A stretch of DNA of 64,000 bases from Pogonophryne albipinna (GCA_028583405.1 CM053259.1:17397594-17461593); one strand, 5' to 3'; positions 12,270-27,105 are shown, counted from the first letter of the stretch. Made by a program: numbers and translations. Notes: generated by a model not told the origin, from the letters alone.

Positions 12270-13513
12270 GGTGGAAGCTGGGTGGTGGTGGGGCAGGCGA
12301 GTAGCAGCAACATGAAACACAGCAGCAGGAACATGAACGTAGCAATAGCAAGTGAACACAGCAGTGGCAGCAGCAGCAGCATAGCGAGGCAGAGGCAGGA
12401 AGACCTGGCAGCTTAAATAGAGCGGCATGTTTAGGAGAATGTGTTTGGTTGGTTGTAAGAGGGACGAGGTGCGTCACGTGTTAATGTATCATTGGTGCTC
12501 GAGTTGACTGCCTGAACTAGTTTGCAGGCTTCGCCCCATTTCATATCTTTTTTATATTTTTGTTGGCAAATCAAATGACTCAATCCATTGGTCATAACCA
12601 ACTTCCTATAAGATATATAGATAGATATATTGTTTTGTTCCAGCAGCAGTGTCAAGCATTACACAAGTTAGAAACAATAAGATACACATATAATAAAAGT
12701 AAAGATTAACATTAGCGGCAAGTATATATACACATTTTAAATTGACACCAGGAGCAAGTATATCCAAGTTCACAATAGAAAAGACATTGAATTTAATAGA
12801 CATTATAACTGCAAAATAGCTGTTGTGCACATTGTTCTGGGTTTTGCAAGAGGAGACACTTTACAAGCTAAGTGCCTGATGGGACCAACAAAGGTTACAT
12901 GTCACAATCAAACTGTCCTAATATACTGTAGTTACTCAGAATATGGCAGAGTTAAGATCCCATCCCATATGGTTACCTCTGACCTGATGAGAGCAGTATC
13001 CCACAACACTCTGCAGGGTCCTGCAATGTGTTGATCAGGACAAAAAAAAGAGAGAAGGGAGAAAACTTAGAGAAAAATCAGTGGTTTGCATTCTTCAAAA
13101 CCTCATATGTAATTTCTTTTGAATCTAACTTCTCCCAGGTTTGGGGAACCCAAACTGATATAACTTGATAATCGTGTGTGTGCATGTGTGTGTGTGGTTA
13201 AATAAAATATCAACACAAACACCTTCCTGCTTTTATCGCGCCACCCTCCTCCACCTCTGTGTTTGACCTTGTTGCTGCAGAGCCTGAGGGGGGATGGGGG
13301 AAGAGAAAGAGAGTGATTGGGGTTGACGGTCAAATCTCCTTCTGTTAACGAGCTGTCATCTGCAGACCGGAGTTCCCACACATCCAAACAGACCTGGGGA
13401 TCCCGAGCTGCTGCCCTGCTGCTGTGTTTGTTCGTAACAACACTCTCATCAAGGTTTAAACAATGAAGTTCTCGATTCAAACGTCACAGAATCTCATGGA
13501 AGTTCACCATCCC

Positions 13514-13581
13514 ACACACACACACGCACGCACGCACGCACGCACGCACACACACGCATGCACGCATGCACACACACACAG
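13514..13581. repeat. mixed (CA)n/(CGCA)n microsatellite
   Basis: CACA runs with a GCAC-tetranucleotide core and CATG variants. Alternating purine-pyrimidine throughout. Confidence 0.9.
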
Positions 13582-13734
13582 CTGTCCTGTCACACTTTTG
13601 ACCTTTTGAACCTTATGGTCAGAGGTCTTGGCTAATCAAGAGTCTAAATGTGAACAGAAGGAGCAATGGACTCCCTCGACTGTTCATTACATCTCTCTCT
13701 CTCTCTCTCTCTTCCTCTGTGTGTGTATGTGTGT

Positions 13735-13930
13735 GGCCTAGCAGCATTACTATACTTGTGGGGACCTAAATCTGTTTACACAGTCACGTGTGGGGACAAA
13801 ATGGAGGTCCCCATAAGGGGAATCATTAATTTTAGGGTGAAGACTTGGTTAAGGTTAGGGTAAGTCTCCAGGAAATGCATGTAAGTCAATGTAATGTCCC
13901 CTGAAGTGATGTGTACATGGTATGTATGTG
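13735..13930 (+). repeat. CA-array-associated interspersed repeat, copy 2
   Basis: Inverted relative to the copy at 8577-8785. It shares CTATACTTGTGGGGACCTAA, CAGTCACGTGTGGGGAC, AGACTTGGTTAAGGTTAGGG and ATGTCCCCTGAAGTGATG. Short TG-rich DNA borders it on both sides. Confidence 0.8.
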
Positions 13931-16900
13931 TGTGCTTGTGTGTGTGTCAGCAGGTTAAGAGCCTTTCCATTGGCACCATAGAGGCAGACTGAATAGACTC
14001 TAATGACTTATTTTATCCTTTCACCCCCTCTCTGTGCGTCAAAGCTGAAATCAGAGTCAGAGTCATCAGTTGCAGGACATGATTCAAACACACACGCGGT
14101 CGACTCAATCTGACCTCTAATGCCTCAGGTTGCAAAACAGATGCCTGTTCTTACAATTTACGTAAGAAAGAGGTGCATTTAGATTTCAATTTGTCATGAT
14201 TTTCATCCTTGCTGCTATGAGGCATCGTTTTATATTTACCAAATGTATGCAAAGGTAGTGTGGTGTGGGGTTGAATACAAATCGGAGATCTTCTGCTTCG
14301 TGAAGCGTGTTTTCATGACACTTTCTGGGAAAATCCTGTAAAATGTGGTTGCTGTCAGATAGAAGCGTGGTGTACAACAGTGTATTGCTCAGCTCCTTCC
14401 CCCTCAGTGATTACACATCAAGAGGCCAGTGTATCATCAGCTGTTTGCTACTCTACTGTTGTACCCAGTTGTCATTCTGCCTAGTAATGATCTTCGGCTT
14501 TTATTTTCCAAGCCGAGGTCTATTAGTTCTCTATTTAAAGCCCCGGTGGGGGAGGAGACCTCTGCGTGTGCAGCTATCAGCAGGGAGCACATCGGAGACT
14601 CTGCAGGTCTGACGGTCGCTGATAAGAGCTGCATGATTAACACACACACACTCATGCGCGCACACACACACACAGAGTGAGGGGCTGGTGGTGGTACTCC
14701 ATTGTTGGGGGAACAACAGACGTCTGGGTGAGCGCTGATAATCAACCATCAAACCAGATTTTACAAAGCATATTCTAAAAAAGCATGAGAACATAGGAGA
14801 GCGTTCACATGCATACTTCATGTCCTGACACAAGTAACAACTGAATGAAAACATCTAATCACACAGTAAAACACAGAGTAAATACATCTAAAACCACATA
14901 AAAGGTCAATTAATAAAACGTTATTATTACCTACATATCCTCCTATTTTGTTGCTGTTAAGTATTCAACTTCAAACAAATTATTTTTGGTTAAATTAATT
15001 GTATTAAGTTTGTTGAAATAAATAATGTTAATGATGTTCTCAGATATAAAAAGAAATCCCTAAATTAACTCCGGGAAGAAAAGTGACCTCTATTCTGTTT
15101 GATCCCATAAAAGACATTCACATAAATTGTCCCTTTTTAAGAGAGCATTTTTTCAAAGCTTTCTTAGCCGTATTTGAAATGTTACATTTATTTTTTTGTG
15201 GTAAAGGCTTTGCTGTAGTGGCACCCTTCAAACAAAGTCAAAGAGGGAGAGAAACTGTGGAAAGAGACGATACAAAAGGTCATGACTTTGGTTGTTTAAC
15301 TTGACTTTTCAAACCAAACTTTTGTTAACTGGTTCACATAGCCTCTCATTGATGGAGCAGACCTGAGCGGACTTATAGCTCGACTTCCACTGAGCTTTGT
15401 CTGACAAAGTTAAATGACTCTGGGCTGAGAAAGTGTCCTCAAAAGTGCTCAACCCTAACACCATTAAAGCATGTCTTTCTGAAACTTCTCTGTCATCTAT
15501 TCCTCATTTATCCTCTGATCCCCTCGTCTGTTGTCTCGGCTCCTCTAGAGTCGGCTGGGGTACGTTTCCCTAATTTATCCCTTCCTCAGCCCCCCCCCCC
15601 TCCCCTCGGTCCTGTCCTGGGCCCCTTGTGTCAGGGAAATCCTTTGTTCCCTCTGCGCCCTGTAACACATGCACACACACATGAACACAGATGGAGTGAG
15701 TCAGTCCATTTCAGCAGTGTTAACCAACAATGATGGTCCTTTACTGCTGTCTGAAAACATCTAAAAGTGGGCAGTAAAAAAAAACAACAACCAAAATATC
15801 TGGTTAGACTCTTTGAGGTTAAAAAAAAGTATGTTTTTTGTCAGAATTATTATTTTCAAAAAGTCTACTTTTCAGGGATGCATTTCCACATCCCAATGTA
15901 AAAACACATTGATAAGTACAAAGATATTTTTGATATAATAATAAAATTAAAGCGTTGTACCCCATATCATTAATTTGGTCGTTTTAAAAAAAAAATCTGC
16001 CGATTACACATATATGTTCTGCCTTTTATCTCAGATACCAAGATATGATCCAGTTCTCCTCCACTACACTAGATGTAGTATAACTCAATGCAATAACTGC
16101 ATGGCTCTGCAACTCTATGACACCGGATTCAGCAGTATCGCAGAGAGGGAAGGAGTGATTCCCAGGAAATGAGGAAAAAGTGATGGACAAGGATTGCCCG
16201 ATGCATGTGTGCGTGTATTTGTGCCAAACTTTGATATGATATTTTCCTCTGATCCGTTTACTGTCTTAGCTGACCAAGAGGTTCCTGTGCAATAATCCGC
16301 CCACTGTAGAAAATATAGGATTACAATTCAATATAAATAAATTGACATTGACAACGACAGACTATAATACACCTCCATTATCTGCGGGGATGAGTCACCT
16401 TTTCAAGTTTATACAAATTATGATATGGTCTACTTTCTATCTTGACGATTACCTACATGTTTTTAGAACTTTAGGTAACGCATGAATTACTCCTAAAGAT
16501 ATTTGACAAAACGCCTTCTTGTGCGTTTAATTCAGAGTTTACAATGGAAAAATAATTGCAAAAAATATATTGTTTCGGATAAGCATTTCTAATGGACAGT
16601 CACTCAGTGCAACCTCGACGGCAAATATGGGTTTGACCTGTGAGTGGGTAAATTAAAAACCAACCCATGTTTCAGCTAGCACATGCTGTTAATATCAGCT
16701 GTAGTTTGCGAAGGCGTTAACTTAAAACAACTCTGATACAGCTGTAGGATAGCAAACTGTATGCAGTGGGGCTAATATGAATTAGATAAAACTACAAACA
16801 GGTAATTTACATGCATGCTATTTTGCTGTGAATACTTGAATACAGTGCGGGACTGGTGGACTAGCAGAATAACTTACTATTAAATCAAAAACATTGATTG

Positions 16901-18142
16901 GCTATTGCATAAAAGAAGGATGCAGTATGCAAAATATCACACATCCAAAACAGAGGGATCATGTTGTATGTAAGTTCAGACATGACCAGAAAATGGCCGA
17001 ATCTCCTGTGGCTGTTCAGAGGCAACATAGAAATCAGCTGTCAGTCTTTTTTCAAATCATCAGGTGCAGGACTTAGATCTTATCTCACTGTTGACAGAGC
17101 TTGGTGCTGAAAAGGGAGGTGCCAAATTAGCATGCAGGGAGGTGTGTGAGCTGCTGATATGAACTGACCTGATTTGAGCATTGTGTCTGTGATCACAGAA
17201 CTCCCCTGAGGTTCACAGAAAGACATGTTTTTCTTTGTAAAACGGGTGGTATTTGTGTTAGCTCTGTAGCTGAATTATTTTTCTCATGCTCCACATTTCT
17301 TCACTTTGCTTGGATGCAAATTAGCTCTATTGTGTCCAAACTGATAACCACAGAAGCCTGACTTCCTCTGGTTGTTGTTCAAACAACGGAGAGCAGCTTA
17401 TTGTGTTGTGTAAAAAACAAACTTTCTATTACCAGATTTTCCATTTTGGGGATTCAAAAAAGTCTCCAACCTTTCAACCTTTGAAAAATCCACAATAGTG
17501 AAACTTTAAATTGGGCTGAAGAGTCTGATATTTGATGAAAAGTTTCCAACTTCACCAATTCACCGTGGCCTAAATACAACTACACAGATGTTATTCCTTT
17601 TTTCTGACATTACAAACAAAACCTCACGGATTCATTTGAGAGAGAAAACAGTAATTAATCTCAAAATCTTGGGAGAATAAAACCCCAGAACAGAACAAAG
17701 ACAAGCCCACAGTGTTTCATTAGGGAACGCGACGACTGCGAACATACTGTTGCTCGCACAAACACAACAACAGCTTAACAAGATAGCACTGGAGGTTTAA
17801 CAAGCAGGTTACTTCCCTGCCTCTCGGGCTGATAAAAATGTGTGTTTCCATGGCAACAAAGCATTGTTATTTTACAATCCACTCTTAACTGTCACCCCTT
17901 CAACTTTTTTCTGCGTCTCCCGTTTCTCTGTTCCCTCCGCCACAGCATCGCCTGCTTCTTTATCCCGCAGCGTTTATCCTTTTATCTTGACCTGCATCTC
18001 TGTCTCCCTCTCTTCCTCTCTTTTCCTCTCATCTCTCCATCCTCGCCCCTCTTCCTTCTTTCTTCATGTTTCTGTGTCTGCTTCTCTTTTCCTCCACCCA
18101 TCTCTACTTCCTTCATTATAAAGCTAAGAGGATTTGGTGGTG

Positions 18143-18148
<6 letters not shown>

Positions 18149-18215
<67 letters not shown>

Positions 18216-18240
18216 TGTGTGTATGTGTGTGTGTATGTGT
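18149..18240. repeat. (TG)n microsatellite
   Basis: Pure TG for about 64 bases, then TG with TTTG and TATG variants. Confidence 0.95.
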
Positions 18241-19168
18241 ACTGTGTCCCTAGACCCAATTAACCCTGAATCTCTTCTCTCTGCTGAGTTGTTGTACGAA
18301 ATGAGAGACAATTTAAATAACTGGCTTTAGGTGTGACGTTTTCATGTTTGCAAATGGAGGTTTAATTGTCCGAGGTGAGGGGGGGGGGGACGCCTTGTGC
18401 ATTTTCTTTTGCTCATATTAAGGTGAACGTGTTGACACAGCTGAGACCTGGGCTAAAACAGATCTGCATGTGGCTTTAAATCAGAGGCGGATTGCTTTAC
18501 AAATGTCCCTGTTTGATATCTTTTTATCATAAGAGCATCACAGCCAATCAAAACTGGCTTTGCTTTGCTCGGTACCTCTCTAATTTTAGCTGATTTTCAT
18601 CTTATTCCCTTTGAATTTTGGAGAGATGACATCAACTGCACTTGACTAACTTTGTGAAATGCAGTCTTTGAAGATGTCTTAATTTACACAACAGTAGGAA
18701 GGGTAATTTTAACACTAGTGCTCCTGATGGGTTCTTTCATTTCAATTACAAAGTAGATATTCAATAGCAATTGGACAAAAACATTCTCCTGTTGAAAGTA
18801 ATAAAGAAAATGTGCATTAAATATAAGAAGCGCAAGAACAGTTTAACATGTAATTATATCTCTGACATTTTGAATGCTTTACATATTTTCTTTTCAACAT
18901 CTCTTAATGCATAGGTCTAGTCTTTTCTCAAACAACTACTGTAGCAGCAGTTTGTTCACACCAAAGTATAGAAGTATATAAAGTAAAACGTATCACATGA
19001 CTGACCGTCATACAGTCAGCGGATCAGTCACATCTACAAAAACACTGTAGCAAGTTTCCAAAGAGCCGTCATTTAGATAAAGTGACCACACATTGGGATT
19101 CTAAATTGTTATTTACTCGCCTGAAGACGTTTTATTTATTTATTTACAGCTTTTAACCTGGCAAAGGA

Positions 19169-19655
19169 CAGTGGCGTCTATCACAACTGGACCCCCCCCC
19201 CCCAGAGCCAGTTAACTAGCGAGCCTTCTAGAATACCCTGGAACCGAGGGAAACTCTGAAAGAATACGCCCATTGGCTACAAATCAATATCTGATTGGTT
19301 GATCAAACTGTCAATCCAAACGTACGCTCTCATTCAGTGCAACGGCCAGGGCATTCGATCAAGGATGTAGAATACCTTGGTTGAAGGATATTCTACCCAG
19401 AGACCCAGAACAAGATCTGATTGGTTGCTTTCTTTTCTAACACAAAACCACTGAAATGCGTAGTGCATGGTCCGAGAAGGACAAACAAATCAACGTAACA
19501 CTGTAATATTACAGATCAACAACACAGATACAATTCTCATTTATTCATTTTATATACATTTTATTTATATAATTAAATCGATTTTTTTGTTTGTTTTATC
19601 TGAGTGTTCCAGGGTATTCTCTGAATACCTTGAAGGCCCTGACGGTTCGCCACTG
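19169..19655. mobile_element. hAT-type MITE with perfect 8-bp target duplication
   Basis: The 487-bp element begins CAGTGGCG and ends CGCCACTG. It is bracketed by the identical octamer GCAAAGGA at 19161-19168 and 19656-19663. Short TIRs starting CAGTG plus an 8-bp duplication are diagnostic of the hAT superfamily. Inside, the related words AGAATACCCTGGAACC (about 19230) and TTCCAGGGTATTCTCTGAAT (about 19608) are inverted and form a subterminal repeat. There is no coding capacity. Confidence 0.88.
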
Positions 19656-20126
19656 GCAAAGGATTATATCTGTGAGCCCATGCCGGAAAAACTCTTGCCA
19701 ATTGCATGCACGAAACTCACATAATATGCATTTGGAATGCAAAACCTACTCAATTAGGTACTATTCAATACTCAGTATTAATAGTATGTTAGTTGTGATT
19801 CCGATCACAGCCATCATAATGAAGGAAATTCCGTAAGAATTATGAATGTATAGCAACTTCCATTCGAATGAATGAAGCACTGCACAGTCAGATTGCTGGG
19901 TGCTGTTTTTGTTCTACTTATGTCTATGTGCACTATAGCCTTGTGTACTCTATCCATTTTCAGTGAGTCCTTAATGTAAAAAAGATTTGTTAAAAAATGT
20001 GTCTTTTATATTTGGATTACTTGGATATACTGTCTGCCTGGGGAGTACGGTGGAGGGCAGGGCACACCAGAGAAGAAACAGTAAAAGCATTTCTTATCAT
20101 ATTATGGCACCACAGGACTATGCACT

Positions 20127-20287
<161 letters not shown>

Positions 20288-22759
20288 TGATGGAGTCTAG
20301 GGGCGATTGAAGGTGTCAGGTGTAAGGCAGCTGCGAACACAGACTGGTTAATAAGCTGCCTTTGTTTGAATTAATGACTCATAAACCTGTCTATCTATCT
20401 ATCCGTCTATCTGTCAGGGAACATGTGTTGCCCCAGACTTGGGTTCATGAAGGTGGTTTTCACGCCCAGAATGGAATAATAAACATCAGCACATGTTAAA
20501 ATGATTGTTGATGAGCTTTGTTCATGTAACACTTAGTGTGTTGTACAGGCAGTCCAAACCTTTGGCACACCGTTTGATCTAAATGTTAAAGCTTGTCCTT
20601 TGCAAGAAAAAACACATTTGTGTCATTAAAGTACATTTAAACTGTCCATGTCTGGCACCTACAGTATATTGAATTGAGAGAGAAATACATTAGCGATGTC
20701 ATTCGGTGTTCAGATTATTGTGTAATGGCAAATTCAATTCAGGATATAAAGAGATAAAATGAAATTGCAGAAAGCTGAGAAACTCAGAATCCAAGAAACA
20801 TAGTCATCCAAGACGGGACAAAGACTTTAATCATTGAAATATGAACAGATCAAAAATGAATCCCACCGCTTTTGGAACAACTTTCACACAGTTTTGAGTG
20901 ATCTAATTTGCTGCGGTTCATTCTTCACTCCGACACAGAGCTACGCTTTACCTTTCACAGACATGTCTTTTCACTTATACAAACATAATACAAAAAATAC
21001 CCATCATCATCAGCTAGTTAATCTCTGAAGATCTTGCAAAGATATATGTGTTTAAATTGTGGTTCAGAGTTGAGATTTGAAGACTTTTTAAAATCATCGG
21101 GGCACAGCGCAGCTTTCTGGTCGTTTTTACCAAACCAACAAGTTTGATGATTCTCAAACATTAGAAACTTTTCAAGCAGAGCTCAGGATTCATCATAACT
21201 AATCTGTTCCAAGTTTAATATCAACCCTCGCGCAATCAAGGAATTCCCTGTCCTTCGATTGGATCGGTGTTTCAGAGCCATAGATGGCAAAATTGCAATA
21301 TTATTGGTTTTGTAAGAACTGCAATTTCATCACATTTTTTGCCATGTAATTGAATTAGCTGTTACAGGATGATGAAAATATGATTCTAAGCATCATTACA
21401 AATGTTCAGGGAGTATAATCGTACTTGCTAGAACTCCGTCAACATTTTTACTGCAACTGGTTCACGTATCCTCCCTGTTTCAGGTTGGAGGGTATCAGGT
21501 GGCTGCATTTATATGGGCCTCATTATCTGCCTGACTTTTATAACATTTAGACCTTCCATTTCTAAATGCATCACCATCTAAAAGCCCTTACATCAAGCTA
21601 ATCATGTTCTAAGTTTACTGCCTTCTGGTCATTCACACACTCTTCAGTTGTGTGGTAACAAAAGACAACACACAGTCAAATGAGAGAGGCTGTGTTTCAG
21701 TGATTTAGCTCCATAACCCCCGCAGTCCCCACATGGGTAACAGCTGCCTTATATCAACCTAATATAATGACACACATGAGCCTAGTTAATATGACCGAGT
21801 GTCTGTCCTGCTGCTCACTGTCCACCTCTCTGCTGGTATTAATTTTGTATGCTTACTCAACATTTCAGCTTGTTATTGCAAATATTGTGTGTTTGTACTC
21901 AAAGATTTAGTTTTCTTTCCAGTATTGATAAAGGTTATACTATTTGCTGCGTCCCCTCAGGGTTCAAGGCTATGGTGATGATGTGTGATGATGATTTGTG
22001 CAGGACAAGTTCATTTTGTTGATGACCCACAAATAGGTCAGAGGTCAGGGTCAGCTACACGGGCAGCCTCCCTTTTCAATTGGTAGGGAGTTAAAGACCT
22101 GCTTCAGGACATTCACGTTTGAACTTCACTCTTCCTCCTTCCTGTCACGTTAGTTCAGATCCAAATGTAGATTTTTGTCTCTCATCTGTCCTCTGTCTCT
22201 CATGTGTTCTGTCTCTTCGCCCCGCCGTTTAAAACCGATATTATATGAAATAGTTCTGGGGGTGCATCTTGAGGGTATCAGGTGCTCTGTATGGCCCTAC
22301 CCTAATGAGCCACATGTGACCAGTTAAGAAGGACCCATCTGATCTGCCCATTCGCCTCATTACCGCCCAATACATATTAATGTCCAGGATCACATCTTAT
22401 ACATACAACATACATATTCATAGCACACATGCAGGGTCATATATGTATCTTAATGACACGGACGTGACGCCTTTGCTGGTGATATTTTGTTGTTTTTGCA
22501 TCTGTTTTGCTTTATTATGGCCAGCTGTGAGCTGGTCTTTTTTTTTGTGCTTTTGGTGAATTATGTTGAACTGTTCACATGTTAATGCGCTGGACATGAT
22601 GTATCCATGGCCACTGTTTTACTGAGCCATCTTTTATAAAGCCTTATTAGCATGGTTACAATGAAATACATTACTTAGGCACGAGCGTGAATAAAGGCAG
22701 GTCTCAAAACAAAGCAGTGTCTACTTACGAAGACAAACGTTCTGAGAAGTGGTTTTGAA

Positions 22760-22895
22760 ATATTGCACATTCTGCAATAAAAATTGTCAGTATTTTTGTA
22801 ATACTTGTTTTATTGTGTCTTTATCATATTATTTATTTTTATGTTTTCACTGTAAGTGAAAAAATACTTGGCAATAAAGCTTACTCTGATTCTAT
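22760..22895 (+). repeat. possible retroposon 3' tail
   Basis: AT-rich text ending ACTTGGCAATAAAGCTTACT and CTGATTCT. This resembles the 3' tails of fish non-LTR elements (GGCAATAAAGC followed by ATTCTG units). No coding part is attached. Confidence 0.3.
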
Positions 22896-24285
22896 ATCTT
22901 CTTGCTACCATTGTTACATTTGAAGGACTCTTACTGCAACGACCTACATTTTCATGTGGAGAAATCTTTATTTAAAATGAAAGAAATCCGATCCCTTTCA
23001 TCACCTTGTGAGATTTGTCTTTGGACCCCTTGGGGGGGGGGGGTTCTCTGAAGATGTAAGTAAGTGTCTCTGAAGCGTGTTATGGATATCTGTAGGTCAA
23101 GGAGGAGTTAATGTGCGCACTTCTTAAATCTCAACAAAGCGTCACATGGACCTGAGGGTCGAACAAGGCGATAGGTTGAACCAGCTCCTATGGAAGCATG
23201 CAAAGACTCACCATCTGTACAGGTTGAAAAGAAACAGCCACACAAACACCTCCTGACAACGTTGTGTCCTCCTGGATCTGGATCTCATGTTGCAGCTTTA
23301 AAAAATGGCTATCATCGTTTGTAAATGCTGTCCCAAAGACTATATACAGTACATGAAAGGAGCATTAAAGACGGTCTTCCCCAAAAAAACTAAAAAAAGA
23401 TTTGCTTATCCTAAATGTCTAAGTCAGCCGGCCACTCAAAGCTCTGTAAATCACAACTCTTAGATTGTCAGGAGAAAGAATTATGAATCCTGAACGTGCA
23501 GAAGGAAGGAGGTCAGGATGCTTAGGTCAACTAAAGTGGTTTGACTTTGACGTGAGAGAATATGATCTTTCTCTTACCACACACAAGTAGCTTTTGTGCT
23601 TAAACGGAACCAATCTTAAACCGAACCACAGCAGTTATAAATCAGGAAAGTATAGATCATCTCCTGTTTCCTGCTTCATTTGAGAATGCACTAGTAAACA
23701 ATATCGTCCTGTCATGGAAGGGTCAGTTTAGAAAACAATTGTATGTTTTGGAAGTCAAACAAATGACATAAGTAGTTAGGGACATTTGAAGACCAAATTC
23801 ACTTCTTGGTGTGGTTTATTCCTAAATGAAAAACCACCATTTACATCATATCAACATTAACTGCGTTTATAATGTTTCAAGCATTTGACTTGCGTCTCAA
23901 GATCATAGTTATCCATTACTACATTTACCCATCAGCAGCTATGTTACCATGAGCTGCTTCTCACTCTTTACATTCAAAGCCCCATTTGACATGCATTTGC
24001 CCTCCATAAGCGGTTTCACCTCTTTTTTCTTTCAGTTTAGCTCGCTCTCTTTGTTTTTCTGTGTGTATGTACCCCCTCCTTGTGTTTTCTCTCCTCCTCC
24101 CTCCTGCTCGGTACCTCTCTGTCCGTTTTTTGTTTACAAACCCTTTAATCTAGATATGGCTTTATATGTAAAAAACCCTTCTATTTGAATGTGGTTTTAT
24201 TTAAAACCCTGTCATTTGAATAGCTCTTTAAAGGCAGAGGAATGAAAAGTCAACAAGGACCCTTCAATTGTGTTTCCTGACAGGA

Positions 24286-24292
<7 letters not shown>

Positions 24293-24352
<60 letters not shown>
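24293..24352. repeat. (AC)n microsatellite
   Basis: About 30 AC units ending at an ATGCTCGC border. Confidence 0.97.
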
Positions 24353-24355
<3 letters not shown>

Positions 24356-24441
24356 CTCGCACACCGCCTGCCTGTCTACATGCATCCGAGTCTATTATTA
24401 TGTTAATGAGTCTCCAGTCTCCACATGTCCCCACACAATCT

Positions 24442-24469
24442 AACACACACACATATGTGCACGCACACA

Positions 24470-24553
<84 letters not shown>
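24442..24553. repeat. compound (AC)n-(CGCA)n-(CA)n microsatellite
   Basis: An AC start, about nine ACGC tetranucleotides, then about 26 pure CA units. Confidence 0.96.
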
Positions 24554-24556
<3 letters not shown>

Positions 24557-25580
24557 ACAGATTGCGCTGAGCTCAGCAGTATAGCAGGCTATAACAGAAA
24601 AAATAACGAGTGGACAATTTCACCATCATAGAAATAGAGCAGGTAGAATTGGTATTTGCTGGTGTGTCAGAAAGACAATCAGTGAGAGAATCACACTAAA
24701 CCCACCTGACAGATACCTTTCAATCTATGCCTGGTTGCTCTTTCTGCATTTGTCTCTTTCAGTGCAGTCAAAAAAGATATACATTTTATAAATTGAACTC
24801 TAAGGGTAATTTCTCTCATCAAGTTGTCAGGAAAGACATCATAGATTTTAAAAAACATAGATGTTTTGTTGACGGGTAAAGGTGTTGAGACTAGATATTA
24901 ATCCATTTCTTATAGCTTTTCCTTTGTAAATAGACAGTGCAGAGGGTCTAATCAGATGCATTTATATTGAAACCGTAGACTTTGAAGTTCTTTGGCTGCC
25001 CTCTTCTTGTTTTTCAACTCTCCCCTTGAAACTCAGTCATTTTAAACATGCAAGAAAATATTTATTTTTAGGACAATTTGGAACTGTGAAAACAAGTTGC
25101 AGAAACCTATTACACCAACAATGGCGTATATTTTTTTCATGACACAATGACCTTAATAAATGCTACATGTTAACCAGCTAGTGGTTTCAGAGAAAATATG
25201 TATTGCTATCTCAAGCATTGAGATAGCTGACCAGGTAGAACAGGCTTTGTATTCAAAACGATAACTCTCAAAGGGGGAATCATGGTACAAAAATAGGACT
25301 GGTTCAATAAGAAGAATCGAAAGTCCAACAGGAATGTGGTGTATTGCTCCCATTTAGCAGACTCCCTTGACTTCAGGAGCCTTTTAAGATTCTCAGACTT
25401 CATGATCAAACACATACTGTTGGTGTCTGTATCTAATATTATACAGTCCTCTGAGGCAAGACAAGAAACTCCTTCAATGCAGTGCATCAACACATACATA
25501 AAGAAGCAATAACTGACGAGCCAAGAGACAGAGAGTCCAGACTGATAAGTTCAAAAGCAATGCACTTAACCAAACATGTA

Positions 25581-25719
<139 letters not shown>

Positions 25720-25882
25720 ACTCGTACCAGCTTGCTTAAACATTTATCAATGAAGTACAACAATAGGTTAACTCCAAGGACCTCACTGAAAGGAACTTAC
25801 ATAAACATACACGTCACGGCATTACATCACACACCATCATCGTGCCCGCCTGAATGTGTATGAATGGGGGTAGGGTTTTGCA

Positions 25883-26002
<120 letters not shown>

Positions 26003-26972
26003 ACTGTCTACTGGCTGGAGGGAGAAGTCTGTTTCTTTAAGTGACACCACAACAGTGCATCATCGCTCTGCAGCATGTCTCTGAACATTGCATGAAACAC
26101 AAAGTCCTACATGAGACTCTGACATTGTCTCCCTCTCTCTCCTTCTCTGCAAGACCATTCAGTAAAAACAGCTACACCTCAGTTACATTAACTAAACTCA
26201 TTGGCTAATAATGAGTCTGGATTTAAGTAGAGAACATCTGATTGGCCCAGGGGGGAAGCTCGTTTGCATAAAGGGAACTCAATTGGTCGACTGCAGTGTA
26301 AAAGTATTGACCTGTGTTCAGTACACGTTCAGTACCACAAGAAGTTGGTTTTTAGGTTGATTTGATGGTTCTCAGCCCATGGATGGCTAAAATCATGAGG
26401 CAGTAGGGTGCCTTTTTTTTTCTGTAAACCAACCGTTTTATTCCCGGGGTTAAAAGTGATCTGGCTATGGTTACAGTTAAACATGTTATGATTTAACCAC
26501 ATTTTAATGAAGCTAGTAAATGTGTAAAAGTGCAAATATAGCTTATATTTTTGGCTTTAAACCCTAAAAGGATGCTTCTGTCAAAAAATCCCCAAATGAT
26601 GTATTTTTTTCTTACTTCAGTTTGTAAAGGATTTTCATCAAAAACCTGTCTGCTAGTTGACTGACTCGTGAGCTGTAAGAAATGAGGATTACCAATTTTG
26701 CTGACTTTTTCTTAAACGTTTTTGAAGTATCATCTAGTCTAGTGCATTGTTTACCACTACACCCTTTTTACCAGGAACTGTTAGAAGCAAAAAAAACAAC
26801 AACAACATATTGACATGGAATGTCATTGCCACGAAAGAAACAAGTGAGCGTGCACTTGAAACCACACCATTAAATCCCTCCCAGGCCATCTCCGCGCGCC
26901 GCTGCTGGTCCCACAAGATGCTCTTTTTCTTTTTTCTTCCTCTGATGAATAAAATTAAGCACTTCCATCCCT

Positions 26973-27004
26973 CTTGCTCTCTCTCTCTCTCCTTCTCTCT
27001 ATCA

Positions 27005-27081
<77 letters not shown>
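26973..27081. repeat. (CT)n promoter-proximal tract
   Basis: CT dinucleotides interrupted by a C-run at 27005-27013, followed by about 34 unbroken CT units that end six bases before the TATA box. Pyrimidine tracts in this position are common in vertebrate promoters and can form triplex-like structures. A regulatory role here is inference. Confidence 0.9.
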
Positions 27082-27083
<2 letters not shown>

Positions 27084-27086
27084 CCC

Positions 27087-27105
27087 TATAAAACTGCAAC
27101 AGCTG
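27087..27105 (+). promoter_or_regulatory. scrt1 core promoter: TATA box and E-box
   Basis: TATAAAA at 27087-27093 sits between the CT tract and a purine-rich GC-containing leader; transcription would start near 27115-27120. CAGCTG, an E-box, lies at 27100-27105. Scratch genes are neural and lie downstream of proneural bHLH factors, so an E-box at the promoter would fit, but this is inference. The distance to the start codon is about 900 bases, so an alternative or additional promoter is possible. Confidence 0.6.

Larger units (their letters stand above)
10627..19168. other. intergenic, no gene recognised
   Basis: Mostly unique sequence. It holds a TC/GA-rich stretch (10890-11100), mixed CA/CGCA arrays, a hairpin (12191-12269), the second CA-associated repeat (13735-13930) and a (TG)n array at 18149. 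Open frames up to about 160 residues are low-complexity or featureless, with no recognisable domain. Conserved non-coding elements could be present but cannot be judged from one genome. Confidence 0.6.

Noticed and set aside
13103..13480. Minus-strand 125-residue open frame
   Set aside because: It has no domain, includes low-complexity Ser/Leu and Thr/His stretches, and I see no splice or promoter context.
17842..18330. 162-residue plus-strand open frame
   Set aside because: Its composition is dominated by TC-rich and (TG)n DNA giving Phe/Ser/Leu and Cys/Val runs.
24442..24520. CRISPR-like regularly spaced repeat at the CGCA array
   Set aside because: It is a contiguous tetranucleotide microsatellite without spacers, in a eukaryotic genome.
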